Counted from the stretch's first letter, positions 1 to 9,641 are shown. The stretch: 64,000 nucleotides of DNA from Xanthomonas chitinilytica (GCF_026107455.2 NZ_JAPCHY010000005.1:1-64000), one strand, 5' to 3'. The notes: generated by a model from the letters alone, not told the origin. Made by a program: numbers and translations.

Positions 1-93
1 AACGAGGAGCGACCCAAGAAGGTGCTCGGCGGACTGACCCCGAGCGACTACGCCAGCCAGCTGGCATCCGCTACGATTGATCCCGGACTCTAA
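1..93 (+). CDS. IS3-family transposase OrfB, C-terminal 30 residues (cut by window edge)
   Basis: Only the end of the gene is in the window. The visible residues include ERPKKVLGGLTPSDYASQLA, which matches the C-terminal end of the rve/DDE integrase domain of IS3-family OrfB proteins, where a (N)ER(P)...L(G)GLTP(x)(E/D)YA block is typical. The catalytic DDE residues lie to the left of the window. Stop TAA is at 91-93. Confidence 0.75.
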   Translation, partial: NEERPKKVLGGLTPSDYASQLASATIDPGL

Positions 94-120
94 ACCGCCG
101 TGCTACTGAAGGCGGGGGGG
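1..120 (+). mobile_element. Right end of an IS3-family insertion sequence
   Basis: The window opens inside an insertion sequence. The transposase reading frame stops at 93, and the following bases up to about 120 end in a run of seven Gs. This fits the right terminal region of an IS3-family element, although the exact terminus cannot be set without the left end. The element abuts the signal-peptide codons of a TonB-dependent receptor on the opposite strand, so it appears to have inserted into that gene. Confidence 0.65.
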
Positions 121-200
121 ACGTCGGTGAGGGCAACGCTGGTGATGCCTGCTGCGAGCGCGATGTTGATGGCGTCGCACAGCTTGCGTGACTTGTTCAT
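90..200 (-). pseudogene. N-terminal remnant of a TonB-dependent receptor interrupted by the IS
   Basis: Reading leftwards from an ATG at 200 gives MNKSRKLCDAINIALAAGIT followed by SVALTDV. This is a typical Xanthomonadaceae receptor signal peptide: short basic start, then a hydrophobic core. The last codons before a stop at 90-92 come from the IS terminus. The start is preceded by a GGAGAGAGAG-type ribosome binding site (201-213), almost the same as that of the intact receptor starting at 3257, and both genes carry the same upstream box. The plug and barrel are absent, so only a leader peptide could be made. The rest of the gene, if it survives, lies beyond the IS. Confidence 0.7.
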
Positions 201-300
201 CTGCTCTCTCTCCAGATCTTGAGTTGTGACTGCGAGAGGTGCCCAAAGTAGGGGCGCCAAAAACCCGTCAGTGCTCCGATAGTGGCGAGGATTGGGCGCT

Positions 301-317
301 AATTAAAGATAGGTTAA
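301..317 (-). promoter_or_regulatory. Shared receptor leader box, copy 1
   Basis: The sequence AATTAAAG-N4-GTTAA (on the minus strand TTAAC-N4-CTTTAATT) lies about 100 bases upstream of the truncated receptor start. The same two half-boxes with the same spacing occur at 3372-3388 upstream of the intact receptor. A promoter element or regulator site is likely. Which regulator reads it is unknown. Confidence 0.5.
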
Positions 318-370
318 ATGGTTGATTCCTGTGCCTTGACCCTTCTGCGGCTTCTGGAGTTCGAAAATGA

Positions 371-394
371 CTACGGCCCCTTTCGGGGCCGTAG
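371..394 (-). terminator. Intrinsic terminator of the TonB-dependent receptor
   Basis: A perfect 10-bp stem (CTACGGCCCC/GGGGCCGTAG) with a TTTC loop lies 29 bases beyond the receptor stop at 423. In the direction of transcription it is followed by TCATTTTCG, a short T-rich stretch. Confidence 0.8.
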
Positions 395-422
395 TGTGGT
401 ATGGACCTTGGAACCTTTGGGA

Positions 423-3257
423 TCAGAAGTTCTGCTGGTACTTGACGTAGACGAAGCGGCCGATATCGAAGCCGCCGTAATAGGCGAAGTTCGAGGACTG
501 CTGCGAGTACATCGGAGCGGCGTAGTGGTTGAACACGTTGTTCGCGCCGACTGCGATGCGGGCGTCCCACGGGGCCGACCAGCTGACCTGAAGGTCGTGG
601 AAGGCGTTGGAACCCAACTGGTTCTTCGGCACGATGCGGCCCAAGGTTTCAGGAGCCGCCCAGTCCGGGATATTGCAGCGGTCGGAGTACGAGCAATTCT
701 CCTTGGTCCCGGAGTAGTAGCGCACGCCCCAGTTGACCGACCAGTCTTCCAGCTTCCAGTTCAGGTTGAAGTTGGAGCGGGTGCGGAAGTACGCATTACG
801 GCCGTTCCACTGGTTCGGGACCGTTGCCGGATCGTTGGTGGCCTTGGACTCATACTTGCTGACGTAGGTGGTAGCCCACTTGGCAGTGAAGCGGCCAAAG
901 CCGGTTTCGAACGCGTAGTTCAGGTCAACATCGAAGCCTTCCGTCTCGGTGTAGCCGGCGTTGCGCAGACCATACTTGAGGTTGGTGACGATGCCGGTAA
1001 CCGGATCACGGGTGAAGTTGGCGCAACGCGATTCGATCAAGGCGACATAGCAGTCTTCCACGATCAGGTTCGGGCTGTCAGACACCATGGTGTCATCGAT
1101 GCGGATGCTCCACCAGTCAACCGATGCGGTCAGCCCCGAAACGAAGCTTGGGCTGTACACCAGGCCGATCGTCTTGGACTCAGACTTTTCCGGCTGCAGG
1201 TTCGGGTTCGAGCCGCTGGTGAACGGTACCGGGGTCTGGTCGGAACTACTGGTGGTGGGGACGAAGCCCTGCTTCAGCTGACGATAGTCGGCAGCTACGT
1301 CCTGCAGGCAGCGTGCGCTGCCACGGGCAACGCCGTAGACGCTGTCGCATGGATCGGCAAAGCCGGTGGTAAAGGTCTGCGAGCCGCCGCCATACAGGTT
1401 GCCGATGGTCGGAGCACGGAAACCTTCAGCATAGGTCGCGCGGACCAGCAGGTCGTCGATCGGGCGCCACTTCAGGCCGAACTTGTTATTGGTGGTGTCG
1501 CCGAAGGTGTTGAAGTCCGAATAGCGCGTGGCGGCGTTGAAGGTCAGCTCTTGGGCGCCCGGCAGGTTGGCCAGGATCGGCACGTTCAGTTCCAGATAGA
1601 CTTCATCGACCGCGTAGGAGCCGTACGTCGAACCGGCAGCCAGGTTGGTCGAGTTGCCGGACTGGGAGATTGCGTCGGGCGAGAAGCCACCTTCTTCCTT
1701 GCGGTATTCATAGCCGACCGCGAAGCCAAGGTCGCCAGCCGGAAGGGCGAACAGCGAGCCGGCAAGGTTGGCGAAGTAGCTATTGGTTTTGGTGTTGCCG
1801 ATGGCATGTTCTTCGCGGAACAGGAAGTTGCGGACTGCCTCGTCGTCCAGCGAGTTGGCGACCGCGCCGGTGCCGAAACCGGCAAACGGGTTCCACGGCA
1901 CGCATTCCGTCAGGCTGATGGGGTTGGCGGCAGTACCGCACTGAACCTGGCCGGAGGAGTTCAGGAACGACGGCCCGACTGCAGCTTGAACGGCCGGAAT
2001 GTAGAAGTTGCCATTGTTGACAATGCTGGTGTCGCTTTCGTTGAACAGGTAGCCAGCATCCCAGTCGAAGTAACGCTCACCGATTTCGAAGGAGCCTTCC
2101 AGGGCGGCGGTAAAGCGCCAGGTGGTCTGGTCGGTGGCGGTGGTGCGCGGCACTTCCCAGCCACGACGACGCCAGTCAACCACCGAATCGCCACCGGTCG
2201 GGTTGAAGTAACTGTCGGTGGACATCGGCGCATCCACGGCGGTGGATTGCAGCGGATAACCCGCGATCTGGCGGAACGACTCGCGCTTGGTGTAGCCGAT
2301 GTCGGTCGTGAAGCGGATATTGTCGGTGATGTCGTAGTTGGCGTTTACATACAGCGCGCGACGCTCGAGCGGAGTCAGCAGGTGCATCTGGTCCGAGCTG
2401 CGGCTCGTGTCGTCCATGGTCTGCACGTGGAAATCGGATTCTTCCAGCGCATCGCTACCGCGATTCGGGGCATACCAGGGGGCCGTGGAGGCAGCGCCCA
2501 CGCGGCGCCAATTGCCCCACTGGCCGACGGTCGTCAGGCCGGAGGTCGGGTAGCCCGGACGGGTGTCTTCGGAGAACCAGCGATCCTGGGCCCAGACTGC
2601 TTCTTCCTTGTGATATTCCGCGCCGACGGTCACCGAACCACGTTCGCCGGAGAAGCCGACCATGAAGTCGTAGCTCTGCTTCTTGCCGTCGCCCTGGCTG
2701 TACTGGCCGATATAGGCATTGGCTTCAGCACCTTCGAAGTTCTTGCGGGTGATGATGTTGATCACGCCCGCCATCGCGTCGGAGCCATAGATCGACGAGG
2801 CGCCGTCCTTCAGTACCTCGATGCGCTCGACCATCACACTCGGAATGCTCGACACGTCTTGGTAACCATTCGGGCTGATACCCAGGCGCTTGCCGTTGAC
2901 CAGCACCAGAGTGCGCTGGGCACCCAGGTTGCGCAGGTCGATGTACTGGCCGCCGGCCTCCTGGTTGGAGGTCAGCGGGGAGGCACGGCTGAACGAGGGG
3001 CTGCCGGCGGCCGAGATGTTCTGCAGGATATCGGCGACAGAGCTGAAGCCCTGGGACTCGATGTCCTGGCGGGAGATCGTCAGAACCGGTTGAGCGGATT
3101 CGACATCAACCTGGCGGATACGCGAACCGGTGACCTCGATACGGTCAAGGTTGGTGGTGCTGCCGGATTCCTGAGCGATGGCAACGCCGCTGCTGCCTGC
3201 GCCTACGACTAGCGCGAAGACAACCGCGTCGCGCAGCTTGTTGGTCTTGCAATTCAT
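423..3257 (-). CDS. TonB-dependent outer-membrane receptor
   Basis: A 944-residue TonB-dependent receptor that would import a ligand across the outer membrane using TonB energy. Residues 1-28 form a signal peptide ending VAIA before Q29. A plug domain follows (about 40-165) with [23 protein letters not shown] and the conserved [19 protein letters not shown]...GVINIITRK block. The remainder is a 22-strand barrel rich in aromatic and Asn/Gly turns, ending in a terminal Phe (YQQNF), the usual BAM recognition end. No N-terminal secretin/STN domain is present, so no sigma/anti-sigma signalling is expected. The ribosome binding site is a GGAGAGAGAG tract directly before ATG 3257. The substrate cannot be told from sequence; close Xanthomonadaceae relatives are linked to peptides or glycans. 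Confidence 0.95.
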   Translation of the reverse strand: MNCKTNKLRDAVVFALVVGAGSSGVAIAQESGSTTNLDRIEVTGSRIRQVDVESAQPVLTISRQDIESQGFSSVADILQNISAAGSPSFSRASPLTSNQEAGGQYIDLRNLGAQRTLVLVNGKRLGISPNGYQDVSSIPSVMVERIEVLKDGASSIYGSDAMAGVINIITRKNFEGAEANAYIGQYSQGDGKKQSYDFMVGFSGERGSVTVGAEYHKEEAVWAQDRWFSEDTRPGYPTSGLTTVGQWGNWRRVGAASTAPWYAPNRGSDALEESDFHVQTMDDTSRSSDQMHLLTPLERRALYVNANYDITDNIRFTTDIGYTKRESFRQIAGYPLQSTAVDAPMSTDSYFNPTGGDSVVDWRRRGWEVPRTTATDQTTWRFTAALEGSFEIGERYFDWDAGYLFNESDTSIVNNGNFYIPAVQAAVGPSFLNSSGQVQCGTAANPISLTECVPWNPFAGFGTGAVANSLDDEAVRNFLFREEHAIGNTKTNSYFANLAGSLFALPAGDLGFAVGYEYRKEEGGFSPDAISQSGNSTNLAAGSTYGSYAVDEVYLELNVPILANLPGAQELTFNAATRYSDFNTFGDTTNNKFGLKWRPIDDLLVRATYAEGFRAPTIGNLYGGGSQTFTTGFADPCDSVYGVARGSARCLQDVAADYRQLKQGFVPTTSSSDQTPVPFTSGSNPNLQPEKSESKTIGLVYSPSFVSGLTASVDWWSIRIDDTMVSDSPNLIVEDCYVALIESRCANFTRDPVTGIVTNLKYGLRNAGYTETEGFDVDLNYAFETGFGRFTAKWATTYVSKYESKATNDPATVPNQWNGRNAYFRTRSNFNLNWKLEDWSVNWGVRYYSGTKENCSYSDRCNIPDWAAPETLGRIVPKNQLGSNAFHDLQVSWSAPWDARIAVGANNVFNHYAAPMYSQQSSNFAYYGGFDIGRFVYVKYQQNF

Positions 3258-3371
3258 TGGCTCTCTCTCTCCAAGTGAACTTGGACATTGCGAAGGGTTT
3301 GGCCTGCGGTGGAGTCGAAGGACGACGCCAAGAACCGAAGGGTGACCCGATGGTAGCCGGCCCCGATGAAA

Positions 3372-3388
3372 AATTAAAGCGGCGTTAA
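3372..3388 (-). promoter_or_regulatory. Shared receptor leader box, copy 2
   Basis: AATTAAAG-N4-GTTAA, about 115 bases upstream of the intact receptor start. It is identical in both half-boxes and in spacing to 301-317. A weaker TTAA-containing version may sit near 4427-4441 upstream of the next outer-membrane protein. Confidence 0.5.
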
Positions 3389-3436
3389 GAAGAAAGAGAA
3401 GCGAGTGTGATAACGGGGGGGGCGCGCAGAAAAAAA

Positions 3437-3452
3437 GCGCCCTGCAGGGCGC
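3437..3452 (-). terminator. Intrinsic terminator of the small outer-membrane protein gene
   Basis: Palindrome GCGCCC-TGCA-GGGCGC, followed in the minus direction by a run of seven Ts (the As at 3430-3436). It lies about 43 bases after the stop at 3495. Confidence 0.85.
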
Positions 3453-3494
3453 CTTTGGGCTTGTCGTTGGAACACCGGACTGGGAATGATCGGC

Positions 3495-4361
3495 CTAAAG
3501 GTCCTGCTCGTACCTGACGTACGGGACCGTACCTTCGCCGTTGCTCTCGTTGCGCGGCGAGAACGGGTTCTTGCCGCGGGTGATGACGTTCTCCGCGCCT
3601 ACCGTGAGCTGGCCGCTCCACGGGGTGCGCCAGGTCAGGCCCAGGCCCAAGCCTTCCCATTTGCCTGGCTGGCCGGGGGCGTCGACGACGCGGCCGATGA
3701 TGTTGGCGCTGAACGGGCCGTAGCCGCCGCCGATGCTCAGGCTCTTGCTGTCCCACTGGTCGACCAGGGCCGGGCCGGCGTCGGCCAGCGGCACCAGACG
3801 GGCCTTGGCGTAGGTGCCGCCGATGGAGACGAAGCCTTCGCGGCCGATGTTCTTCTGGCCGAAGACCGTCAGGTCGTTCTGTTCCATGCGCATCGCCGGG
3901 GTCTTGCCGTTGCCGGAAAGCCATGCGGGCAGGGTGTCGCGGCCGGTGCCGGCGGACAGCCCGACGCGCCCGCCGGGCCGGTTGAAGCTGGTGGTGGCGG
4001 AAATCCGCCGGCCCAGTCCGTTGTCGTCCTCGTCGTCATCGCCCAGGCTGGCGAGCATGCAGTGGCTGGCCAGCCCGCTGATGCTGCTGCCGCGGCTGCT
4101 GTTGCACAGCAGGCCGAGGGAGTCGCCGGAGGAGAGCCCGAAGGCGGCATCCAGCGAGTTGCGGCCGAAATGCCAGCGCGCGCCGGTCATCTGTTCGCCG
4201 GTGGGCTCCAGGTACAGCAGCGCTTCGACCTTGCCGCTGCCCTTGTTCCAGATCGGCAGCACGGTGCTGTCCTGGGTGCCGGGCACGCTCTGCGCGTGCA
4301 CGCCCGTGATCGCGCCAAGGGCGATCAGCAGGGCTAGCGGCAGGCGCAGGAGGGGTCGCAT
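3495..4361 (-). CDS. Putative outer-membrane beta-barrel protein of unknown function
   Basis: A 288-residue exported protein. The signal peptide is residues 1-23 (…ITGVHA before Q24). The mature part has alternating hydrophobic/polar strands and Gly-rich turns (SIGGGYGPFSANIIG, LGLGLTWRTPWSGQLTVGAE) and ends VRYEQDL, resembling a C-terminal barrel strand, although the last residue is Leu rather than Phe. It has two cysteines about 20 residues apart (LLCNSS, SHCML) and an acidic DDDEDD loop. The C-terminal motif resembles the barrel end of the neighbouring receptor (GANNVF / GAENVI). It probably has its own promoter and has a strong terminator. Function unknown. Confidence 0.75.
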   Translation of the reverse strand: MRPLLRLPLALLIALGAITGVHAQSVPGTQDSTVLPIWNKGSGKVEALLYLEPTGEQMTGARWHFGRNSLDAAFGLSSGDSLGLLCNSSRGSSISGLASHCMLASLGDDDEDDNGLGRRISATTSFNRPGGRVGLSAGTGRDTLPAWLSGNGKTPAMRMEQNDLTVFGQKNIGREGFVSIGGTYAKARLVPLADAGPALVDQWDSKSLSIGGGYGPFSANIIGRVVDAPGQPGKWEGLGLGLTWRTPWSGQLTVGAENVITRGKNPFSPRNESNGEGTVPYVRYEQDL

Positions 4362-4480
4362 GGGATATCTCAGACACGGGGGCAGACAGGAAGTTCCCGC
4401 AGCAGCGGGCTCCAGATCCTAGGTCGTTTATGAATCCTTAACAAGTCTCCGTCCTCCCCAGAACGCAACTCGTCACAGTT

Positions 4481-5374
4481 TCACTGCAGCCGGTCCGGCG
4501 CACGTTGCGTGGCCGGTGTATCGGCGAACAATACGCCGAATTCGGTCAAAGGGAAGTGATATTCGCGCCCGCAGAACTCGCAGCGCACTTCCACCTGTCC
4601 GGTGGGTTCGGCGGCGGCGCGGGCTTCTTCCTCGCCCAGCGACTGCAGCATCGAGCCCACCCGCTCGCGCGAGCAGGAACAGGCGAAACGCAGCGGCTTG
4701 CTGCCCAGCCGTTCCGGGGCTTCCTCGTGGAACAGGCGGTGCAGCAGTTCCGGGGCGGGCAGGTCCAGCAGCTCGTCCTGTCCCAGGGTGTCGAACAGCG
4801 CGCCGACCCGGGTCCAGCCGTCGTCGTCGCCGCTGTCGCCCGGCAGCTTCTGCAGCAGCAGGCCGGTGGCGCGATCGCCGTCGGCGGCCAGCAGCAGGCG
4901 GGTGGGCAGCTGTTCGGACTGGCGGAAATAGTCCTCGAAGGCCTGGTCCAAGCCTTCTGCGTCCAGCGCCACTAGGCTCTGGTAGCGCTGCGGCTCGCGC
5001 GGGTCCAGTCCCGGGTTCTCGATGGTGATGGCCAGCAGGGCGTCGTCGCCCAGGCGGCGCAGGTCCAGCGGTGCGTCCTCTCCCTCCTGCAGTTGCACGA
5101 TGCCGCGCAGGGTGCCGGCGGCGGTGCATTCGGCGAACAGGGTGCGCAACGCGCCGCGGCTGCGCAGCTGGATGGAGAGCCGGCCGTCGACCTTGGTGTG
5201 GCCGGTGAACAGTGCCGATGCCGCGCAGGCTTCGCCCAGCAAGCGGATGGCCGCGGCGGGATAGTCGGCATGGGACAGGATCTCGCGCCAGGTGTCGGCG
5301 AGCTGGACATGGACGCCGCGGACGCCGGCTTCGGGGAGCAGGAAGCGGACGAGGAGGTCGTGCTGGTCGGTCAT
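4481..5374 (-). CDS. hslO: Hsp33 redox-regulated holdase chaperone
   Basis: A 297-residue cytoplasmic chaperone that is activated when oxidation releases zinc and unfolds its C-terminal switch. The zinc ligands are visible as C232-S-C234 and C265-x-x-C268 ([10 protein letters not shown] and [10 protein letters not shown]). The N-terminal part has the [13 protein letters not shown] core typical of the family. The ATG at 5374 (MTDQHDLL) is chosen over an upstream in-frame extension because Hsp33 proteins are about 290 residues and begin at this point. It is divergent from mtgA, with a 79-bp shared intergenic region. Confidence 0.95.
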   Translation of the reverse strand: MTDQHDLLVRFLLPEAGVRGVHVQLADTWREILSHADYPAAAIRLLGEACAASALFTGHTKVDGRLSIQLRSRGALRTLFAECTAAGTLRGIVQLQEGEDAPLDLRRLGDDALLAITIENPGLDPREPQRYQSLVALDAEGLDQAFEDYFRQSEQLPTRLLLAADGDRATGLLLQKLPGDSGDDDGWTRVGALFDTLGQDELLDLPAPELLHRLFHEEAPERLGSKPLRFACSCSRERVGSMLQSLGEEEARAAAEPTGQVEVRCEFCGREYHFPLTEFGVLFADTPATQRAPDRLQ

Positions 5375-5453
5375 GGGTTCGGTGTCTGTGCGTAGGGGAA
5401 GCCGGTTGCCGGATAATGCGGCAGACACCGGATCGGGAAGGGATGCACCTGCA

Positions 5454-6209
5454 ATGGGGGCTGGGCACGACAAGGTCAAGGCAGCAGAGGCGGTCGCCGC
5501 GCGGCGGCCGTGGCGCCGTCGCCTGTGGCGGGTGTTGCTGGCGCTGCCGGTGCTGTTCGTTGCATTCACCGTGCTGCAGGTGCTGGTGCTGCGGTTCGTC
5601 GACCCACCCTGTTCCACGGTGATGGCATGGCGGCAGCTGGAAGCCTGGGGCGAGGGCGACTGGAAGTACCGGGTGCATTACCAGTGGCGCGACCTGGGAC
5701 GGATGTCGGCCAGCGTCCCGATCTCGCTGGTGGCGGCCGAGGACCAGCGGTTCCCGCTGCACCGCGGTTTCGACCTGGAGGCGATCAGGAAGGCGCGCAG
5801 CCACAACGTGCAGGGCGGGCGCCTGCGCGGGGCCAGCACCATCAGCCAGCAGGTGGCCAAGAACCTGTTCCTGTGGCAGGGGCGCAGCTGGCTGCGCAAG
5901 GGGCTGGAGGCCTGGTACACGGTGCTGATCGAGGCGTTGTGGCCGAAATCGCGGATCCTGGAGATCTACGCCAACATCGCCGAGTTCGGCGACGGCATCT
6001 ATGGCGTGCAGGCGGCATCGCAGCAGTTCTGGGGCAAGGATGCGGCGCAGTTGAGCGCCAACGAAAGCGCGCGCCTGGCGGCGGTGCTGCCGGCGCCGCG
6101 CCGCTACGACGCGCGGCAACCGGGTCCCTATGTGCAGCGACGCGCGGCCTGGATCCAGCGCCAGGCCCGCCAGCTGGGCGGCAACGCATATCTGGAAGAA
6201 GGCCGTTGA
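5454..6209 (+). CDS. mtgA: Monofunctional biosynthetic peptidoglycan transglycosylase
   Basis: A 251-residue GT51 enzyme that polymerises lipid II into glycan strands. One membrane anchor (about 25-47) follows a basic N-terminus. The GT51 motifs are [17 protein letters not shown] with catalytic Glu96, [17 protein letters not shown], and the [20 protein letters not shown] block. There is no transpeptidase domain. ATG 5454 (MGAGHDK) gives the usual family length; an open frame continues upstream but would add atypical residues. Divergent from hslO. Confidence 0.93.
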   Translation: MGAGHDKVKAAEAVAARRPWRRRLWRVLLALPVLFVAFTVLQVLVLRFVDPPCSTVMAWRQLEAWGEGDWKYRVHYQWRDLGRMSASVPISLVAAEDQRFPLHRGFDLEAIRKARSHNVQGGRLRGASTISQQVAKNLFLWQGRSWLRKGLEAWYTVLIEALWPKSRILEIYANIAEFGDGIYGVQAASQQFWGKDAAQLSANESARLAAVLPAPRRYDARQPGPYVQRRAAWIQRQARQLGGNAYLEEGR

Positions 6210-6247
6210 CGGCTGCGCCCTGCGCCGCCGCCGCATAGAATCGTCCG

Positions 6248-7267
6248 ATGAATAGCGATCGCCTCACCGTTGTCGTCGCCGCCCATGACGAGGCCGCCGC
6301 GCTGCCGCTGGTGCATCCGCGCATCCGCCAGGCGCTGGACGCGATTCCGGGACTGGAAGGCCACGTGCTGTACGTGGATGACGGCAGCAGCGACGCTACC
6401 TGGGAGGTGATGCAGCGGCTGGCGCAGGAAGACCCGCGGGTCGCCGCGTTGCGGCTGTCGCGCAACTTCGGCAAGGAGGCGGCGCTGACCGCGGGGCTGG
6501 ATTTCGTCGAGGAGGGCGCGGCGCTGATCCTCGATGCCGATGGCCAGGACCCGCCGGAACTGATTCCGCAGTTCGTGGCGTTGTGGCGCGAGGGCTACGA
6601 CGATGTCTTCGGCACGCGCCTGGCGCGCGAGGGCGAGGGCTGGATCAAGCGCGCCACGGCCTCGGCGTTCTACCGGGTGATCGGGCGCCTGTCGAAGACG
6701 CCGATTCCCGCCGATACCGGCGATTTCCGCCTGTTGTCGCCGCGCGCGCTGGCGGCGCTGAAGCAGCTGCGCGAGCGCCACCGCTTCATGAAGGGATTGT
6801 TCGGCTGGGTGGGCTTCCGGCGGGTGGCGCTGCCGTACCGGCGCGGGCCGCGGCTGGCCGGCAACAGCAAGTTCGGCTGGTGGCGGTTGTGGAACTTCGC
6901 GCTGGAGGGCATCACCAGCTTCTCCACCGCGCCGCTGCGCGTGGCCACCTACCTGGGCCTGTTCACCGCGGCCTCGGCGTTCGGTTTCGCGCTGTGGGTG
7001 GTGGGCAAGGCGGCGCTGTACGGCGACCGCGTGGCCGGCTGGCCGACGATGATGGCGGTGATCCTGTTCCTGGGCGGCGTGCAGCTGATCGCGCTGGGCC
7101 TGATCGGCGAGTACCTCGGGCGGCTGTACGAGGAGGCCAAGCGCCGGCCGCTGTACCTGGTTGACACCTGGCAGGCGCCGGGCGTGGCAGTATCGGTGGT
7201 CGAGCCCCTGGTTGGAGGAGAGCGAGATGCAAACCGTTCGGCAGTTGCTCGGAGGGAAGGCCCCTGA
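6248..7267 (+). CDS. Family 2 glycosyltransferase, polyprenyl-phosphate sugar transferase type
   Basis: A 339-residue inner-membrane protein of the DPM1/GtrB/ArnC group, expected to move a sugar from a nucleotide donor to undecaprenyl phosphate. The GT-A domain shows YVDDGSSDAT (43-51), the NFGKEAALTAGLD block, LDADGQDPPE (DxD at 96-98), and a GDFRLLSP loop. Two C-terminal membrane segments follow (about 233-258 and 268-292). The end of the gene overlaps the next one by 41 bases in another frame, so its last residues after about 315 are not conserved in character. The sugar is not determinable; it may serve lipid A or O-antigen modification. Confidence 0.88.
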   Translation: MNSDRLTVVVAAHDEAAALPLVHPRIRQALDAIPGLEGHVLYVDDGSSDATWEVMQRLAQEDPRVAALRLSRNFGKEAALTAGLDFVEEGAALILDADGQDPPELIPQFVALWREGYDDVFGTRLAREGEGWIKRATASAFYRVIGRLSKTPIPADTGDFRLLSPRALAALKQLRERHRFMKGLFGWVGFRRVALPYRRGPRLAGNSKFGWWRLWNFALEGITSFSTAPLRVATYLGLFTAASAFGFALWVVGKAALYGDRVAGWPTMMAVILFLGGVQLIALGLIGEYLGRLYEEAKRRPLYLVDTWQAPGVAVSVVEPLVGGERDANRSAVARREGP

Positions 7268-7658
7268 GGTCTATGCGGTATCCCCGGACGCCGCGGTGAT
7301 CGAGGCGATCCGCCTGATGGCGGAAAAGGGCGTGGGCGCGGTGCTGGTGATGGACGGCAGGCGCCTGGCCGGGATCATGTCCGAGCGCGACTACGCGCGG
7401 AAGATCGTGCTGCGCGACCGCTCCTCGGCCAACACGCCGGTGCGCGAGATCATGACCGCCGAGGTGGTCACGGTGGCGCCGGATGCGGAAGTCAACGAAT
7501 GCCTGCAGGTGGTCACCAACCGCCGCATCCGCCATCTGCCGGTGCTGGAGCAGGGCGAAGTGATCGGGGTCATCTCGATCGGCGACCTGGTCAAGGCGGT
7601 CATCGAGGAGCAGCGGCAGGAACTGGACCACCTGCAGCACTACATCGTCTCCGGCTGA
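7227..7658 (+). CDS. CBS-domain pair protein
   Basis: A 143-residue cytoplasmic protein made of two CBS domains (about 8-66 and 74-133), a Bateman module that binds adenosine nucleotides such as AMP, ATP or NAD. Typical motifs are GVGAVLVMDGRRLAGIMSERD and NRRIRHLPVLEQGEVIGVIS. It starts inside the glycosyltransferase gene, behind a strong GGAGGAG ribosome binding site 5-6 bases before ATG 7227. This makes the 41-bp overlap convincing and suggests co-expression. It ends 3 bp from the convergent asmA-family gene. Confidence 0.92.
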   Translation: MQTVRQLLGGKAPEVYAVSPDAAVIEAIRLMAEKGVGAVLVMDGRRLAGIMSERDYARKIVLRDRSSANTPVREIMTAEVVTVAPDAEVNECLQVVTNRRIRHLPVLEQGEVIGVISIGDLVKAVIEEQRQELDHLQHYIVSG

Positions 7659-7661
7659 GCC

Positions 7662-9641
7662 TCACTTCGCGTACTTGCCGCCGCAGTCGCTGTCCTCGCC
7701 CGGGCCGGGTTCGAACGTGGCCAGCAGCGCGGCCGGCGGGGCGATGCTGGCCAGGGTCACGGCGAGCGCGCCACGCAGGCCCAGCGCCTTGAAGTCGGGC
7801 CGGAACGAAGGGTCCTTGAAGCTGCCGCCGATGCGCAGCGGCGAGCGCAGCACCAGCAGGCTGATGTCCTTCGGCCGCGGTTTCAGCAGCAGGTCCAGGG
7901 TTTCCTCCTTCAGGCTGATGCTGCCTTCGCCGACGATCAGGGTGTCGCTGGTATCGAAGGCCAGCGCCCGCGATTGCATCACCCCGTCCTTCACCCTGAA
8001 GTCGCCGAACGCGCAGCGCAGGGGGATCTGGCGGTCGCCGGTGAGCAGGAACTTCAGCGATTCGGCCACGTCCAGTCCGGCCAGTTCCATCACCAGGTTG
8101 CCGATGTGGCCGCGGCCCATGCCCAGCGCGATGTTGCCGTCGGAGCTGCCGAGCATGGCGGCGATCGAGTTGCCGTTGCCGGCGATGTCGATCTCGCCGT
8201 TGATCCCGCCCGACGCCTGCTCGGCCAGCCTGGCGTCCGGGAACAGCTGTCCCAGCTGCAGCCCGCGCACGCTGGCCTGCAGCCGGGTGGAGATGGTCTG
8301 TTTGCGCGCATCCATGCGGATCGTGCTGCGGATGTCGCCGCCGGCGACACCGAAGTTGAGCGGCTCCAGCCGCAGCAGGCCGTCGTCGAGCAGCAGGTGC
8401 GCATCCATGTCGTCCAGCGGCAGCGGCGGCGAGTCGATGCGCTGCGCCTTCCAGCGCACGTCCGCGTCCATCGCCCGCAGCTTGCCCAGGTCGTAGGGCG
8501 TGTCCGGCAGGATCCGGCCGCTGGCCGCCAGCTGCGCCGCCTGCGCCTTCTGCGCGGCGTTGGCCGATTCGCCGGCGCCGGTCTTCGGCGGCGCGCCGAC
8601 GAATCCGGCCAGGTCGTCGAAATCCAGCCGTTTCGAGACCAGGTCGGCTTTCAGGAACGGGCGCTCGCCGCCGACGTCGATCTGCGCGGTGCCCGCCAGG
8701 TCGCTGTCGCCGGCGGTGCCGGTGAAGTCCTCGTAGTGCCAGACCTCGTTGTCGCGCTTGAGCCGGCCATCGAGCCGGTAGGGCGGGGTGGAGGGGATGG
8801 CCAGGCCGATCAGCGGGTACAGGTCCTCCATGTCCTGGCCGCTGAGCGTCAGTTGCAGGTCGAAGGTGCGCAACTGGAAGGGATTGGTCAGGGTGCCGCT
8901 GGCGATGGCATGGGTGCTGCCGGCGCGGCCATCGAGATGGATGCGGAACGGATGGTCGCTGCTGGTCAGCTCCAGTGGCGATTCGGTGTTGCCGTGCAGG
9001 GTGAACGCATTGCCCTGCCAGCGGCCCTTGCCGCGTACCAGCAACGGCGGCGCGGCGTCGCCGTCCTTGCGCTCGCCGCTGTCGAGCGTGACCTGGATGT
9101 CGGTCCTGCCGGCGGCATCGACGAACTGCAGGCGACCGTCGTCGATCAGCAGGCGCTGCAGTACCGGTCCATCGCCACCGCCGGGTTCGCCGAGGAAATC
9201 CCAGTTGCCCGGTTCGCCCGCCGTCGGCGCGGTCTGCAGCAGCAGGTCGGGGCGGGTGAGGCGGATCTCGGGAATGTGCACGCGGCCGCGCAGCAGCGGC
9301 CAGAGGCGTAGGTCGATCTCGGCGCGGTCGGCGCTGGCCATGTCGGCACGTTCGGCCCATGGCGCGTTGGCGAACGTCAGGCGGTCGCCACGCAGGGTGG
9401 TGGTACTGCCCAGGTCGACGTCGAGATTGCCGGCGATGCGGAATTCGCGCCCGGTACGCGCCTGTACCGCCCGTTCCAGCGGGCCCTTGAACCAGTTCCA
9501 GTCGAACAGGGCGAAGAACAGCGCCAGCAGCCCCAGCACCATCGCCGCGGCGGCGAGCCAGCGTTGGCCACGGGTTCCGGGAACCTGCCAGCGGCGGCCG
9601 GTGGCCGCACCGCTTGCGGGAGTCGGGGCGCCATCGTTCAT
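7662..9641 (-). CDS. AsmA family protein
   Basis: A 659-residue inner-membrane-anchored periplasmic protein of the AsmA/YhdP bridge-protein superfamily, proposed to act in phospholipid transport or outer-membrane homeostasis. One membrane segment at about 28-49 (AAAAMVLGLLALFFALFDWN). The N-terminal AsmA signature follows: FKGPLERAVQARTGREFRIAGNLDVDLG, FANAPWA, PEIRLTRPDLLLQ. The C-terminal AsmA_2-like region contains GHIGNLVMELAGLDVAESL and a DTLIVGEGSISLKEE block. Single gene; its stop is 3 bp from the convergent CBS gene, leaving no room for a terminator. Confidence 0.9.
   Translation of the reverse strand: MNDGAPTPASGAATGRRWQVPGTRGQRWLAAAAMVLGLLALFFALFDWNWFKGPLERAVQARTGREFRIAGNLDVDLGSTTTLRGDRLTFANAPWAERADMASADRAEIDLRLWPLLRGRVHIPEIRLTRPDLLLQTAPTAGEPGNWDFLGEPGGGDGPVLQRLLIDDGRLQFVDAAGRTDIQVTLDSGERKDGDAAPPLLVRGKGRWQGNAFTLHGNTESPLELTSSDHPFRIHLDGRAGSTHAIASGTLTNPFQLRTFDLQLTLSGQDMEDLYPLIGLAIPSTPPYRLDGRLKRDNEVWHYEDFTGTAGDSDLAGTAQIDVGGERPFLKADLVSKRLDFDDLAGFVGAPPKTGAGESANAAQKAQAAQLAASGRILPDTPYDLGKLRAMDADVRWKAQRIDSPPLPLDDMDAHLLLDDGLLRLEPLNFGVAGGDIRSTIRMDARKQTISTRLQASVRGLQLGQLFPDARLAEQASGGINGEIDIAGNGNSIAAMLGSSDGNIALGMGRGHIGNLVMELAGLDVAESLKFLLTGDRQIPLRCAFGDFRVKDGVMQSRALAFDTSDTLIVGEGSISLKEETLDLLLKPRPKDISLLVLRSPLRIGGSFKDPSFRPDFKALGLRGALAVTLASIAPPAALLATFEPGPGEDSDCGGKYAK

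Noticed and set aside
318..3212. Long open frame on the plus strand opposite the TonB-dependent receptor
   Set aside because: It is an antisense shadow caused by GC-rich codon structure. It has no ribosome binding site and low-complexity Val/Ala/Gly/Arg content, while the minus-strand receptor has clear motifs.
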